Below are positions 36,382 to 45,199 of a stretch of DNA of 49,743 nt, one piece after another. Each line of letters starts with the position of its first letter. The first letter of the stretch is position 1. A program made the translations under genes and the position numbers. Source of the stretch: Chloroflexota bacterium. GTDB taxonomy: Bacteria > Chloroflexota > Limnocylindria > Limnocylindrales > CSP1-4. The notes below the pieces were generated by a model. That model was not told the origin of the DNA. It did not search any database and was given only the letters and a program-made list of their open reading frames with translations. The stretch lies in contig JAKOQS010000007.1 in the NCBI GenBank assembly GCA_029778235.1, positions 1 through 49,743 of the forward strand. Direction: 5' to 3'.

Positions 36382-36421
36382 TAGAATGCCGAAGGTCCGT
36401 ACCAACTGGACCGACCGGACC
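36382..36421 (+). promoter_or_regulatory. ppdK promoter and folded leader start
   Basis: TAGAAT (36382-36387) places the transcription start near 36394. From there GGTCC (36394-36398) can pair with either of two GGACC copies (36408-36412 or 36417-36421) that belong to a tandem GGACCGACC repeat. The two hairpins exclude each other. The Shine-Dalgarno GAGGAG lies before the ATG at 36480. Confidence 0.5.
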
Positions 36422-36479
36422 GACCCACAGACGCCCGCGCCCGCCCAGGGCGCCGTCCCGCCCACGAGGAGCCCGCCCG

Positions 36480-39296
36480 ATGGCCGACGCCCGCACCCAC
36501 CATGCCGCCAAGCGCTACATCTACGCCTGGGGCGGCGGCCGCGCCGAGGGTGACGGCACCATGAAGGACCTCCTCGGCGGCAAGGGCGCAGGCCTCGCCG
36601 AGATGACGAACGCGGGCCTCCCGGTCCCGCCCGGCTTCACCATCACCACCCAGGCCTGCAACGACTACTTCGCCGCCGGCAAGACCCTGCCCGAGGGGCT
36701 GTGGGACGACGTCGTCGGCGCGGTGAAGGAGGTCGAGAGCCTCACGGGCAAGGGCTTCGGGGATCCAGCGAACCCGCTCCTCGTCTCCGTCCGCTCCGGC
36801 GCGAAGTTCTCGATGCCCGGGATGATGGACACGGTCCTCAATCTCGGCCTCAACGAGCAGACCCTCGAGGGCCTCATCGCGCTGACCGGCAACGAGCGGT
36901 TCGGCTGGGACGCCTACCGACGGTTCATCGGGATGTTCGGGCGGATCGTCCTCGGGGTGGACGGGCGGCGGTTCGACGAGCCGCTCGAGGCGATGAAGGC
37001 CGCGCGCGGCGCGAAGGCCGACACCGACCTGACCGCCGACGACCTGCGCGCACTCGTGGCGACGTACGCCGGAGTCGTGGAGGCGGAGGCGGGGCGGCCG
37101 TTCCCGACCGATCCATACGAGCAGCTCGACCTCGCGATCAAGGCGGTCTTCGCGAGCTGGTTCGGCAAGCGCGCGAACGACTACCGCAACAGCCAGAGGA
37201 TCCCGCACGACCTCGGCACGGCCGTGAACGTCGTGACCATGGTCTTCGGCAACATGGGCGACGACTCGGGGACGGGCGTCGCGTTCACCCGCGACCCCAA
37301 CACCGGCGAGAAGGTGCTGTACGGCGAGTACCTCGTCAACGCCCAGGGCGAGGACGTGGTCGCCGGGATCAGGACGCCGGCGAAGATCAGCCACCTCGCC
37401 GACGAGATGCCGGCGTCGTACGCGGAGTTCCTCGCGATCGCGGAGAAGCTCGAGCGCCACTACCGCGACGTCCAGGACCTCGAGTTCACGATCGAGCGCG
37501 GCCACCTGTACATGCTGCAGACCCGCTCCGCCAAGCGGACCGCTGCGGCGGCCGTCCGGATCGCCGTGGACATGGTTGCCGAAGGCCTCATCACCGAGGC
37601 GGAGGCGGTGGCACGGATCGAGCCGGCGCAGGTGGACCAGCTGCTCCGCGATCAGTTCGACCCGGGCGCGCGCCGAGCAGCCACCCGGATCGCCAGGGGC
37701 CTCAACGCGTCGCCGGGCGCCGCGGTCGGCCGCGCCGTCTTCACCGCCGACGATGCCGTCGCGTGGGTGGCGCGCGGCGAGAAGGTCGTCCTCGTGCGCG
37801 AGGAGACCGCGCCGGACGACTTCCACGGGATGGCCGTGGCGCAGGGGATCCTCACCGCCCGCGGCGGCGCGACCTCGCACGCCGCGGTCGTGGCACGCCA
37901 GATCGGCAAGCCGTGCGTCGCCGGCTCGGCGGAGCTCCACGTCGTGGCCGACGCGAAGCACGCCCGCTCCAACGACACGAGCCTCGAGATCCACGAGGGC
38001 GACTGGATCAGCCTCGATGGCTCCACCGGCGAGGTCTTCGTCGGCGCGATCCCCACGGTCTCCGCGCGGTTCGAGGACCAGCCCGAGCTCCAGGAGGTCC
38101 TCCGCTACGCGGACCGGATCCGCCGGATGGGCGTCTGGACGAACGCGGACAAGCCCGAGGAGGCCGCCCAGGCCCGCAGCTACGGGGCCCAGGGGATCGG
38201 TCTCTGCCGGACCGAGCACATGTTCCGGGAGGGTGAGCGCCTCGAGATCGTGCGCGGTGCGATCCTCGTCGCCGCCAAGGCGACCCGTGCGAAGGAGCGC
38301 GTGGCGGCAGCGAACGCGGCGCTCGAGAAGGACGGCAGGCTGCAGACCGCCGCCTTCGATGCCGACGAGGCGGAGGTCGTCGCCGCGTTCGACGCCGCGA
38401 TGGCCAAGCTCGAGAAGCTCCAGCAGGGCGATTTCGAGGGCATCTTCCGCGCGATGGACGGGCTCCCCGTGGTCGTCCGCCTCATCGACCCGCCGCTCCA
38501 CGAGTTCCTGCCCAACCACGACGACGTGCTCGAGGAGGTCGTGCGGTTCCGGACGCTCGGCACGCCGGAGTCGGACCCCGCCTACGCCGCCGCGCGCGAG
38601 ATGCTCGTGGCCGTCAACTCGATGCGGGAGCAGAACCCGATGCTCGGGCTCCGCGGCGTCCGCCTCGGGCTCATGATCCCGGACTTCGTGAAGATCCAGA
38701 CCCGCGCGATCCTCAACGCCGCCATCGCCGTGCAGCGCGAGGGCGGGCACCCGATCGCCAAGATCATGATCCCGCTCGTCGGCCACACCAACGAGCTGAA
38801 GGAGGCCAGGCGGCTCCTCGAGGCTGAGGCCGTGAAGGTCGAGGAGACGGCCGGCGTCCACGTGGACTACAAGTTCGGCACGATGATCGAGATCCCGCGC
38901 GGGGCGCTCACGGCCGACCAGATCGCCGAGGACGCGGCGTTCTTCAGCTTCGGCACGAACGACCTCACCCAGATGACCTTCGGCTACAGCCGCGACGACG
39001 CCGAGGGCGGCTTCCTCCTCAAGTACGTCGAGACCGGCGTCCTCCCCGTCAACCCGTTCCAGACCCTCGACGACGCCGTCGCCGACCTCATGGGGATCGC
39101 CGTCGACAAGGGGCGCCGGACGCGGCCGGACCTCGAGCTGGGCATCTGCGGCGAGCACGGCGGCGACCCCGAGTCGATCCACAAGTGCGAGCGGATCGGC
39201 CTGGACTACGTCTCCTGCTCGCCGTTCCGCGTGCCGGTCGCCCGGCTCGCGGCCGCCCAGGCGGCGCTCACGGGAGCCGCCGAGCGAGACAAGTAG
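36480..39296 (+). CDS. ppdK: Pyruvate, phosphate dikinase
   Basis: A 938-residue enzyme interconverting pyruvate, ATP and phosphate with PEP, AMP and PPi. The N-terminal ATP-grasp domain starts LLGGKGAGLAEM. The phosphorylated histidine is about residue 467 in GGATSHAAVVARQIGKPCV, with the adjacent regulatory threonine kept. The C-terminal PEP/pyruvate TIM barrel has SFGTNDLTQMTFG and the active-site cysteine near residue 890 in GICGEHGGDP. A complete enzyme. It is divergent from the reductase gene and followed by a strong terminator. Confidence 0.97.
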   Translation: MADARTHHAAKRYIYAWGGGRAEGDGTMKDLLGGKGAGLAEMTNAGLPVPPGFTITTQACNDYFAAGKTLPEGLWDDVVGAVKEVESLTGKGFGDPANPLLVSVRSGAKFSMPGMMDTVLNLGLNEQTLEGLIALTGNERFGWDAYRRFIGMFGRIVLGVDGRRFDEPLEAMKAARGAKADTDLTADDLRALVATYAGVVEAEAGRPFPTDPYEQLDLAIKAVFASWFGKRANDYRNSQRIPHDLGTAVNVVTMVFGNMGDDSGTGVAFTRDPNTGEKVLYGEYLVNAQGEDVVAGIRTPAKISHLADEMPASYAEFLAIAEKLERHYRDVQDLEFTIERGHLYMLQTRSAKRTAAAAVRIAVDMVAEGLITEAEAVARIEPAQVDQLLRDQFDPGARRAATRIARGLNASPGAAVGRAVFTADDAVAWVARGEKVVLVREETAPDDFHGMAVAQGILTARGGATSHAAVVARQIGKPCVAGSAELHVVADAKHARSNDTSLEIHEGDWISLDGSTGEVFVGAIPTVSARFEDQPELQEVLRYADRIRRMGVWTNADKPEEAAQARSYGAQGIGLCRTEHMFREGERLEIVRGAILVAAKATRAKERVAAANAALEKDGRLQTAAFDADEAEVVAAFDAAMAKLEKLQQGDFEGIFRAMDGLPVVVRLIDPPLHEFLPNHDDVLEEVVRFRTLGTPESDPAYAAAREMLVAVNSMREQNPMLGLRGVRLGLMIPDFVKIQTRAILNAAIAVQREGGHPIAKIMIPLVGHTNELKEARRLLEAEAVKVEETAGVHVDYKFGTMIEIPRGALTADQIAEDAAFFSFGTNDLTQMTFGYSRDDAEGGFLLKYVETGVLPVNPFQTLDDAVADLMGIAVDKGRRTRPDLELGICGEHGGDPESIHKCERIGLDYVSCSPFRVPVARLAAAQAALTGAAERDK

Positions 39297-39316
39297 GGCC
39301 GCTCCCCGGAGCGAGC

Positions 39317-39348
39317 GAGAGCCCCGGGCCGAAGGGCCCGGGGCTCTC
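39317..39348 (+). terminator. Strong terminator hairpin after ppdK
   Basis: GAGAGCCCCGGGCC and GGCCCGGGGCTCTC make a perfect 14-bp stem with a GAAG loop, 20 bases after ppdK. It is symmetric and can also end the minus-strand small gene that stops at 39399. Confidence 0.85.
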
Positions 39349-39398
39349 TCGTGCCTCCCCGGCGGGGACGCGTGCCGGTGAGGCGGATGTGGTCCGCG

Positions 39399-39569
39399 TC
39401 AGGCGATCCGGACGGCGACGTCCATCCGGATCGGGCGCGGGATCGAGGCGCCGAGGCCGGCGCGGCGCACGACGCTCGCACGACCCTCGGCCTCGCGCCG
39501 CCGCTCGACGATGCCGCGGAACGGCTCAGCGCGGCGGATCGCGTCGATCAGGCTGTGGACCCGGTCCAT
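39399..39569 (-). CDS. 56-residue basic small protein, function unknown
   Basis: A short frame starting at ATG (39569) with a strong Shine-Dalgarno, GGGAGG, six bases upstream. It encodes MDRVHSLIDAIRRAEPFRGI... and ends IRMDVAVRIA. It is arginine-rich with one probable helix (residues 3-33), no cysteine, no signal peptide. It is bounded downstream by the ppdK terminator and upstream by a palindrome, and is the last minus-strand gene after the response regulator. I do not recognise it; the ribosome site is the main evidence. Confidence 0.6.
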   Translation of the reverse strand: MDRVHSLIDAIRRAEPFRGIVERRREAEGRASVVRRAGLGASIPRPIRMDVAVRIA

Positions 39570-39687
39570 CGGTGACCTCCCTTCCCCCGCGCTCGGTGTC
39601 GCGAGTCGATGGCATCAGCATCGGGCCGGCGCGCCTCCGCGGCAGTGGGCGCGGGTACGGGATCGTGCGGCGGGACGTACGCAGGAC

Positions 39688-39709
39688 GACATCGTCATCC
39701 GACGATGTC
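39688..39709 (-). promoter_or_regulatory. Perfect 9-bp inverted repeat, candidate regulator site
   Basis: GACATCGTC, a 4-base spacer (ATCC) and GACGATGTC form a perfect palindrome in the 208-base gap between the NarL-type regulator and the small protein gene. Its core CATCGTCATCCGACGA recurs with one change at 41001-41018 and in half at 45200. It may be an operator, or a terminator hairpin for the regulator mRNA. Confidence 0.5.
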
Positions 39710-39777
39710 CGGTGGTGCGACGACGTGGATCCGGGGGCCGTCCCCCCGATCCCGCAGGCGCCGGGGCCCGGCGCGCG

Positions 39778-40431
39778 TCAGGCCAGGTGGTGCTCGACCG
39801 CCCAGAGTGCGACCTGAGTGCGGCTCGCCAGGCCCAGCTTGCCGAGGATGTTGCTCACGTAGGTCCGCGCGGTCCGCTCCGTGATGAAGAGCTCGGTCGC
39901 GATCTCCTTGTTGCTCAGGCCGCGACCCAGGAGCCGCACGACGTCGCGCTCGCGATCGGTCAGCTGCTCGGAGCCGTCCGACTCGTCCTTCGGGCGACGG
40001 ATCCGCGCGGCGAGGAGCCGCGCCACCGCGGGGTCGAGGGGCATGTTGCCCTCGTACGCGCTGCGGATGGCGGCCGCGACCTCGTCGGCCGTGGCGTCCT
40101 TGAGGAGGTAGCCGGCCGCGCCGGCCTCCAGGGCGGCCGTGACCTTCTCCTCCTCGATGAAGCTGGTCATCGCCACGACCTCGGTCTCCGGCAGCTCCTC
40201 GCGGAAGCGGGCGATGGCGGTGATCCCGTCCATCCGGGGCATCAGGAGGTCCATGAGCACCACGTCGGGCGCGACGCGGCGCCCGACGGCCAGCGCCTCG
40301 CTCCCGTCGCCGGCCTCGCCGACGATCTCGATGTCAGGCAGCAGCTCGAGGAACGCGCGCAGGCCGCTGCGGACGACGACATGGTCGTCGACGAGCATGA
40401 CGCGGATCCGGGCGGGGGTCTGCTCCGTCAT
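39778..40431 (-). CDS. NarL/FixJ-family response regulator
   Basis: A 217-residue transcription regulator. The receiver (residues 9-125) has the acidic pair Asp15/Asp16, phospho-acceptor Asp61 (VVLMDLLMPRMDG), Thr89 and Lys111 (YLLKDAT), all intact. The LuxR-type HTH is at about 150-212 (LTDRERDVVRLLGRGLSNKEIATELFITERTARTYVSNILGKL). The likely partner is the HisKA_3 kinase at 41031-45140, the kinase class that pairs with NarL regulators. It has its own extended -10 promoter inside the end of the preceding receiver gene. Confidence 0.94.
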   Translation of the reverse strand: MTEQTPARIRVMLVDDHVVVRSGLRAFLELLPDIEIVGEAGDGSEALAVGRRVAPDVVLMDLLMPRMDGITAIARFREELPETEVVAMTSFIEEEKVTAALEAGAAGYLLKDATADEVAAAIRSAYEGNMPLDPAVARLLAARIRRPKDESDGSEQLTDRERDVVRLLGRGLSNKEIATELFITERTARTYVSNILGKLGLASRTQVALWAVEHHLA

Positions 40432-40494
40432 GGGCTCTCGCTGGCTGGGGGACGCCGCTCGGTCCGGCGAGGGGTCGGAGCGCGACGACGTCCC

Positions 40495-40944
40495 TCACGC
40501 AGACCTGCGGATTCTAGCACCGGGCCCCGGCTGCTCCGCCACGGCAGGGGCCGCGACGAGAGCGTGGATGCTCTCGACGAGGTCCGTGGGGCCGGCGGAC
40601 GGCGAGACGACCGAGACGTGCGGATCCCCGCCCAGGGCACGCTCGAGGGCGCTCGACCAGGCGAGGACGACGACGCGCAGCTCCGGCATGCGGACGCGCA
40701 GGCGCTCGATCAGCGCGATCCCGTCCGTCGCCTCGGGCAGGCGCGGATCGATGATCAGTGCGTCCGGGCGCGTCCCCGTCGTCAGCGCCAGCGCCGCGTC
40801 GGCGTGCGACGCACTCCCGGCCAGCTCGACGCTCGCATCACATGCAAGGAGCCCGGCGAGGCCGTCGCGGACCCGCCGATCCGCGTCCACCACGATGACG
40901 CGCGGACGGTGCTGGATGCGCCGGGTGTCGGGCTGCTCGCTCAC
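40495..40944 (-). CDS. Stand-alone, partly degenerate receiver-domain protein
   Basis: A 149-residue single receiver with no output domain. Asp20/Asp22 (VIVVDADRR) and the phospho-acceptor Asp66 (ALIIDPRLPEATDG) are present. The conserved lysine position reads Ser (SVVSPSAG, about 114), so signalling chemistry may differ. GTG at 40944 is preferred because a GATGCT hexamer lies six bases before it; GTG at 40980 is the alternative. It sits between kinase and NarL-type regulator and could be a phosphate sink or decoy. Confidence 0.8.
   Translation of the reverse strand: MSEQPDTRRIQHRPRVIVVDADRRVRDGLAGLLACDASVELAGSASHADAALALTTGTRPDALIIDPRLPEATDGIALIERLRVRMPELRVVVLAWSSALERALGGDPHVSVVSPSAGPTDLVESIHALVAAPAVAEQPGPGARIRRSA
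40511..40519 (-). promoter_or_regulatory. Extended -10 promoter (TGCTAGAAT) of the response regulator
   Basis: On the minus strand TAGAAT (40516-40511) is preceded by TGC, a near-ideal extended -10. It lies inside the 3' end of the receiver gene and gives a leader of about 70 bases. Confidence 0.6.
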
Positions 40945-41000
40945 GGGACGAGCATCGCGGGTGGGCGCCACGCCGGCCACGGACGCGCGACGACCGCTGC

Positions 41001-41018
41001 CATCGTCATTCGACGAGG
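41001..41018 (-). promoter_or_regulatory. Second copy of the CATCGTCATNCG palindrome
   Basis: CATCGTC-ATTC-GACGAGG matches 16 of 18 bases of the repeat within 39688-39709. It lies in the gap between the kinase stop and the receiver gene start, just upstream of the receiver promoter. Confidence 0.45.
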
Positions 41019-41030
41019 CGCGACCGTGGG

Positions 41031-44000
41031 TCAGACGGCATCCAGTGGGACCGTGACGACGATCCGCGTGCCACGCCGCCGCGGCTCCACGGCCATGGTC
41101 CCCCCGACGCGCTCCGCGCGCACCTTCATCGCCGCCAGTCCCAGGTGGCCGTCCGCCACCGCCTCCGGGTCGAAGCCGACGCCGTCATCCTCGACGGCCA
41201 GGCGGGCTCCCTCCGCGGTCCTGCGGACCTCGATGCGGACGGAGCGCGCCGACGCGTGCTTGACCGTGTTGTGCAGCGCCTCCTGCGCGATCCGGTACAG
41301 GGCGTCCTCCACGGGCAGCGGGAACCGGCCCAGGTCCTCGTCCGCATCCAGCACGACCGGGAGGCCGATCCGGCCCTCCACGGCCGCGACGTGCGTGCGG
41401 AGCGCCCGCACGAGGCCGTCCTCCGCGAGGCTGCCTGGGCGCAGCTCGAAGATGAGCGAGCGGATCTCCGCGAGCGCGTCCCGCTGAAGGTCCGCGAGCG
41501 TCCGGAGCCGCTCGCGGGCACGCGGTGGATCGTCGCCCATCAGGACCTCGATGCTCCGGATGACGAGGCCCATGGAGAAGAGCGCCTGGGTGACGGAATC
41601 GTGCAGCTCCCTGGCGAGGTGCGCTCGCTCCTCCGCCGCGGCGAGCTCTCCCGCCTGGCGGAGCAGCTCGTTCTCCAGCCTGTCGCGCTCGCTCAGGTCG
41701 CGGACGGCCCCGTGCGCGCCCGTGAAGACGCCGTCCTCGAAGATCGGGACCGCCGATGTCTCGGTGCGGAAGCTGCTGCCGTCCGCGCGGAGCAGCCGGA
41801 ACTCAAGTCGGAGCACCAGCCCGGGGTCTGCCGCGAGCCTGCTCCAGCCCCCCTGGGCCGTCGGGAGGGAGTCATCCGCGACGATGGCGGACCAGTGCAT
41901 GCCCACGAGGTCCCCGGGCGGCCGGCCGAAGAGCGCCTCCGCCGTGGCGCTCCAGAAGGTGAAGCGGCCGTCCGCATCCGCTCGCCAGATGGCGTCCGGC
42001 GAGGCCTGGACGAGGTGGCGGTAGCTGGCCTCCGACTCCCGCAGCTCCCGCTGGAGTCGCGCGCGCTCGGAGATGTCCCGGGCGGATCCGTGCATCCCCA
42101 CGAATGCGCCGTCGCGCGCGATCGAGGAGGCGGTCACCTCGTACAGGCGGCGGGTGCCGTCCTTCGCGATGAGCTCGAGGTCGGCCGAGAGCGTCTCTCC
42201 CGGGCGGGCTGCGAGCTCCGCCCACCGGGAGCCGCCCACGCGCCGCGACCCCTCGTCCACGAGGAAGGAGAAGTGGCGGCCCACGATCTCCGCCTGGGGC
42301 CAGCCCAGGAGCCGCTCGACCGACTCGCTGACGTAGGTGAAGACGCCGTTCGTGTCGGCCTGGTAGACGATGTCGGGCGAGTGCTCCACGAGGAGCCTGT
42401 AGCGCGATTCGGACGATCGGAGCCGCTCGTACAGGAGCGAGTTGGAGAGGGCGATCGCGGCGTGGTCGGCGAGGCCCTGGAGGCGCTCCAGGTCGGCCTC
42501 GCCGAACCTGTGCGGCTTCCGGTAGGAGACGGCGAGCGTCCCGATCACCTCGCCGCCGGGCGCGCGCAGCGGCGCGGCGGCCATCCCGCGCAGTCCCAGG
42601 CGTCGCGCGACCGCGGTGTCGTCCGGGTCGTGGGGGATCCGCGGGTCGAGGCGGTAGTCCTCCGTCCAGACCACCGCGTCCCGCCCGGCGGCGAGGCCGT
42701 TGATCCCCTCGTCGATGGGGAACTCCTGCGTCCGCAGCCAGGCGGATGTCCGCTCGGTCATGTCGCCGGCGACGACGACCGGGACGACGGCCGTGCGCGC
42801 GTCGTTCATCCGCGTCAGGTGGGCCCCGTCGGATCCGAGGAGTCGGCGTGCCTCGTCCACGACCTGCGCGAGCACGTGGCCGGGGTCGGCGAGCGCCGCG
42901 ATCCGCGCGGCGATCTCGCGGAGCGACCGCTCCGTTTCGACGCTCAGGGCCAGGTCCTCGCGCGACCGCTCGAGGTCCTCGATGAGGCGGGCATTGGTGA
43001 CCGCGATCCCGGCCTGGTCGGCGAGCGCGGACGCCAGCGCCATCCCCTCGACGTCGAATGCGCCGGGCCGTCGCGCGTAGACCTCGAGCGCGCCGAGCGG
43101 GCGGCCGTCCCCCACGATGGGCGCCGCGAGCATCGCCCGGATCCCGGCCGTCTCGATGAACGTGTCGGCGCTCGGGGTGTGGGCGAACGTCGTGTCCGTC
43201 GGGTAGTCGTCGGTCACCACGACCCGGCGCTGCGCCACCGCGCGCCCGGACAGGCCCTCCCCGATGGCGATCCGCTGCGTCCGGAGCCACGCGACGTCGG
43301 CGAACCGGTCCATCCCGGAATCCACCGCCCAGCCCAGCGTGCCGCTCTCCTCGTCCACGAGGTCGATGAGCGCGCCGTCGGCTCCCAGCACGCGGACCGC
43401 GGTGTCCACGGTGGACTTGAGCACGGTCCCCACGTCGCCGGCCGCCAGGATCTGCGACGCCAGCTCCCGGATCGCCCGTTCCGCCTCGGCGCGTCGTTCG
43501 AGCTGCTCACGCGACGCGGCCAGCTCCTCGACGAGTCGGCTGTTCGCGATCGCGATGGACGCATGCGTGGCGAGGGCCGCGAGCACCTCGCCGTCCTCGG
43601 CGTCGAACGCGTCGCGCCGCCGCGACACGACCGACAGCGCGCCGAGGGGCCCGCCCTCCGAGGGCAGCGGTGTGGACAGGACGGAGCGGACGCCGGTCGC
43701 ACGTGCGTACTGGACCGCGGAGTGGCGCCTCGAGAGCCGCGTCTCCGCGAGGAAGTCGCCCGTGAACACGGGCCTGCCCTCGAGCACCGCGCGCCCGGCG
43801 ATGCCCTCCCCGATGCGGAGCCCGCCCTCGCCGAAGTACCGCCGGTCGGCGTCGGCGACCTTCCCGGACGCGAACCCCCAGACGAGCTGGTCCCGGGCCT
43901 CGTCGTAGAGGTCGATGCGGGAGCCGTCGGCATCCAGGAGGCGCACGGCCTCATCGACGATCCGCTGGAGGATCTCGGCGGGGCTCCCGATCACCGAGAC

Positions 44001-45140
44001 CCGCGCCGCGATCTCCCGCAGCGCGTGCTCCCGGTCCACCCGGAGCGCCAGCTCGGCCCGCGACGTCCGCAGCTCCACGAGGCGGCGGGTCCCGCCGAGC
44101 GCCGTGGCGGCGAGCGTCGCCAGCGCCTCCGCGAGCTCGAGCTCGGGTGGGCCGAACGCGTCCGCGTGCGGCGAGGCGACGCTCAGGACCCCGAGCAGCT
44201 GGCCCTCGCCGATGAGCGGCGCCGCGGCCACCGACCGCAGGCCGGCGGACGTGACGATCTCGTCCGTGTCGGCATCGTGGGCGAACGTCATGTCGGACGC
44301 GTAGTCGCCGGTGGCGGCCGCGCGGCGCCGGCGGACCGCGAGACCCCAGACGCCCGGCAGCGGGCCCGGATCGGCGTGGCGCGCAAGGTCGGTCCGCCCC
44401 CGCGACCGGATGGGCCCGTCCGCCGGCGAGATCCACGACCAGCGGCCGTCGATCGGCTCGACCAGGTCAACGGACGCGACCGCCGCGCCGAGCAGCCGTC
44501 GCGTCTCCTCGACGATGTCGGCGAGGCTCTCCGCGGGGTCCGGCAGCGCGGCGATGCTCGCCGCCAGCTTGCGGAGCGTGTGCTCCACCTCCGTCCGGCG
44601 TGCCGCCACCTCGCGCTCGCGCGCGAGCTCATCGATCAGCCGCCGGTTGTCGATGGACGATGCGGCATGGTCGGCGAGCGCCCGGATGAGCGCCGCGTGT
44701 GCCTCGTCGAAGCCGCCGGGCTGCGACCGGTAGACGGCGAGGGCGCCGAGCGGGCGCCCCTCGACGGCCATCGGCGCGGCGATCATCGACCGGATCCCGA
44801 GCTCCGTGACCACGCGGTCCGCCTCCGGCGTGTGCCGGAACGACGGATCGGCCTGGTAGTCGTCGGTCGCTGCGACCCGCCCGCCCGCGATCGCATGGCC
44901 GAGGAGGCCGCGCCCGGGGTCCAGGTGCAGGTCGCGGATCCAGGCTCGTCCCGGCGTACCCCTGGTGACCCCGGCGTCCTCCGCGAACCGCAGTCCGCCG
45001 TCGGCCTCGTCCACGAGGTAGATGAAGCCGCCGTCGGCGCCGAGCAGGCGCGTCGCCTCCTCGACCGCGGCACGGAGGATCGCCCCGACCTTCGGGTCCG
45101 GGGTCGCGAGCGTGTCGCCGTCGCGTGCGTGCGTGTCCAC
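41031..45140 (-). CDS. Five-GAF, two-PAS cytoplasmic histidine kinase
   Basis: A 1369-residue sensor kinase with no membrane segment and no cysteine. GAF domains lie at about 17-167, 188-353, 375-537, 555-720 and 738-905, linked by charged helices (REIAAR-type). Each has a (T)xDY...G(I/L)R...AAP pattern. PAS domains are at about 910-1028 and 1034-1152 (SPDIVYQADTNGVF; SPDAIWRADADGRF). HisKA_3 has the phospho-histidine His1180 (ARELHDSVTQALF), and HATPase_c has EALHNTVKHA and DDGVGFDPE. GTG at 45140 follows a TATGCT promoter; the open frame beyond it is not coding. Confidence 0.93.
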   Translation of the reverse strand: MDTHARDGDTLATPDPKVGAILRAAVEEATRLLGADGGFIYLVDEADGGLRFAEDAGVTRGTPGRAWIRDLHLDPGRGLLGHAIAGGRVAATDDYQADPSFRHTPEADRVVTELGIRSMIAAPMAVEGRPLGALAVYRSQPGGFDEAHAALIRALADHAASSIDNRRLIDELAREREVAARRTEVEHTLRKLAASIAALPDPAESLADIVEETRRLLGAAVASVDLVEPIDGRWSWISPADGPIRSRGRTDLARHADPGPLPGVWGLAVRRRRAAATGDYASDMTFAHDADTDEIVTSAGLRSVAAAPLIGEGQLLGVLSVASPHADAFGPPELELAEALATLAATALGGTRRLVELRTSRAELALRVDREHALREIAARVSVIGSPAEILQRIVDEAVRLLDADGSRIDLYDEARDQLVWGFASGKVADADRRYFGEGGLRIGEGIAGRAVLEGRPVFTGDFLAETRLSRRHSAVQYARATGVRSVLSTPLPSEGGPLGALSVVSRRRDAFDAEDGEVLAALATHASIAIANSRLVEELAASREQLERRAEAERAIRELASQILAAGDVGTVLKSTVDTAVRVLGADGALIDLVDEESGTLGWAVDSGMDRFADVAWLRTQRIAIGEGLSGRAVAQRRVVVTDDYPTDTTFAHTPSADTFIETAGIRAMLAAPIVGDGRPLGALEVYARRPGAFDVEGMALASALADQAGIAVTNARLIEDLERSREDLALSVETERSLREIAARIAALADPGHVLAQVVDEARRLLGSDGAHLTRMNDARTAVVPVVVAGDMTERTSAWLRTQEFPIDEGINGLAAGRDAVVWTEDYRLDPRIPHDPDDTAVARRLGLRGMAAAPLRAPGGEVIGTLAVSYRKPHRFGEADLERLQGLADHAAIALSNSLLYERLRSSESRYRLLVEHSPDIVYQADTNGVFTYVSESVERLLGWPQAEIVGRHFSFLVDEGSRRVGGSRWAELAARPGETLSADLELIAKDGTRRLYEVTASSIARDGAFVGMHGSARDISERARLQRELRESEASYRHLVQASPDAIWRADADGRFTFWSATAEALFGRPPGDLVGMHWSAIVADDSLPTAQGGWSRLAADPGLVLRLEFRLLRADGSSFRTETSAVPIFEDGVFTGAHGAVRDLSERDRLENELLRQAGELAAAEERAHLARELHDSVTQALFSMGLVIRSIEVLMGDDPPRARERLRTLADLQRDALAEIRSLIFELRPGSLAEDGLVRALRTHVAAVEGRIGLPVVLDADEDLGRFPLPVEDALYRIAQEALHNTVKHASARSVRIEVRRTAEGARLAVEDDGVGFDPEAVADGHLGLAAMKVRAERVGGTMAVEPRRRGTRIVVTVPLDAV

Positions 45141-45155
45141 CGGACGCGCAGCATA
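45138..45155 (-). promoter_or_regulatory. Leaderless-type promoter of the histidine kinase
   Basis: On the minus strand TATGCT (45155-45150) is nine bases before the GTG at 45140. TGGACG sixteen bases further up matches four of six -35 positions. No Shine-Dalgarno sequence. Confidence 0.55.
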
Positions 45156-45199
45156 CGCGTCCCGCGGGGAGCGTCCACTGGGCGCACGCGGAGTGCCGG

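Noticed and set aside
36315-39182. Very long open frame on the strand opposite ppdK, and similar ones opposite cdaR/glmM and the histidine kinase
   Set aside because: In DNA this GC-rich, frames opposite real genes stay open by codon bias. Their translations are low-complexity and match no family, while the sense frames are clear enzymes.
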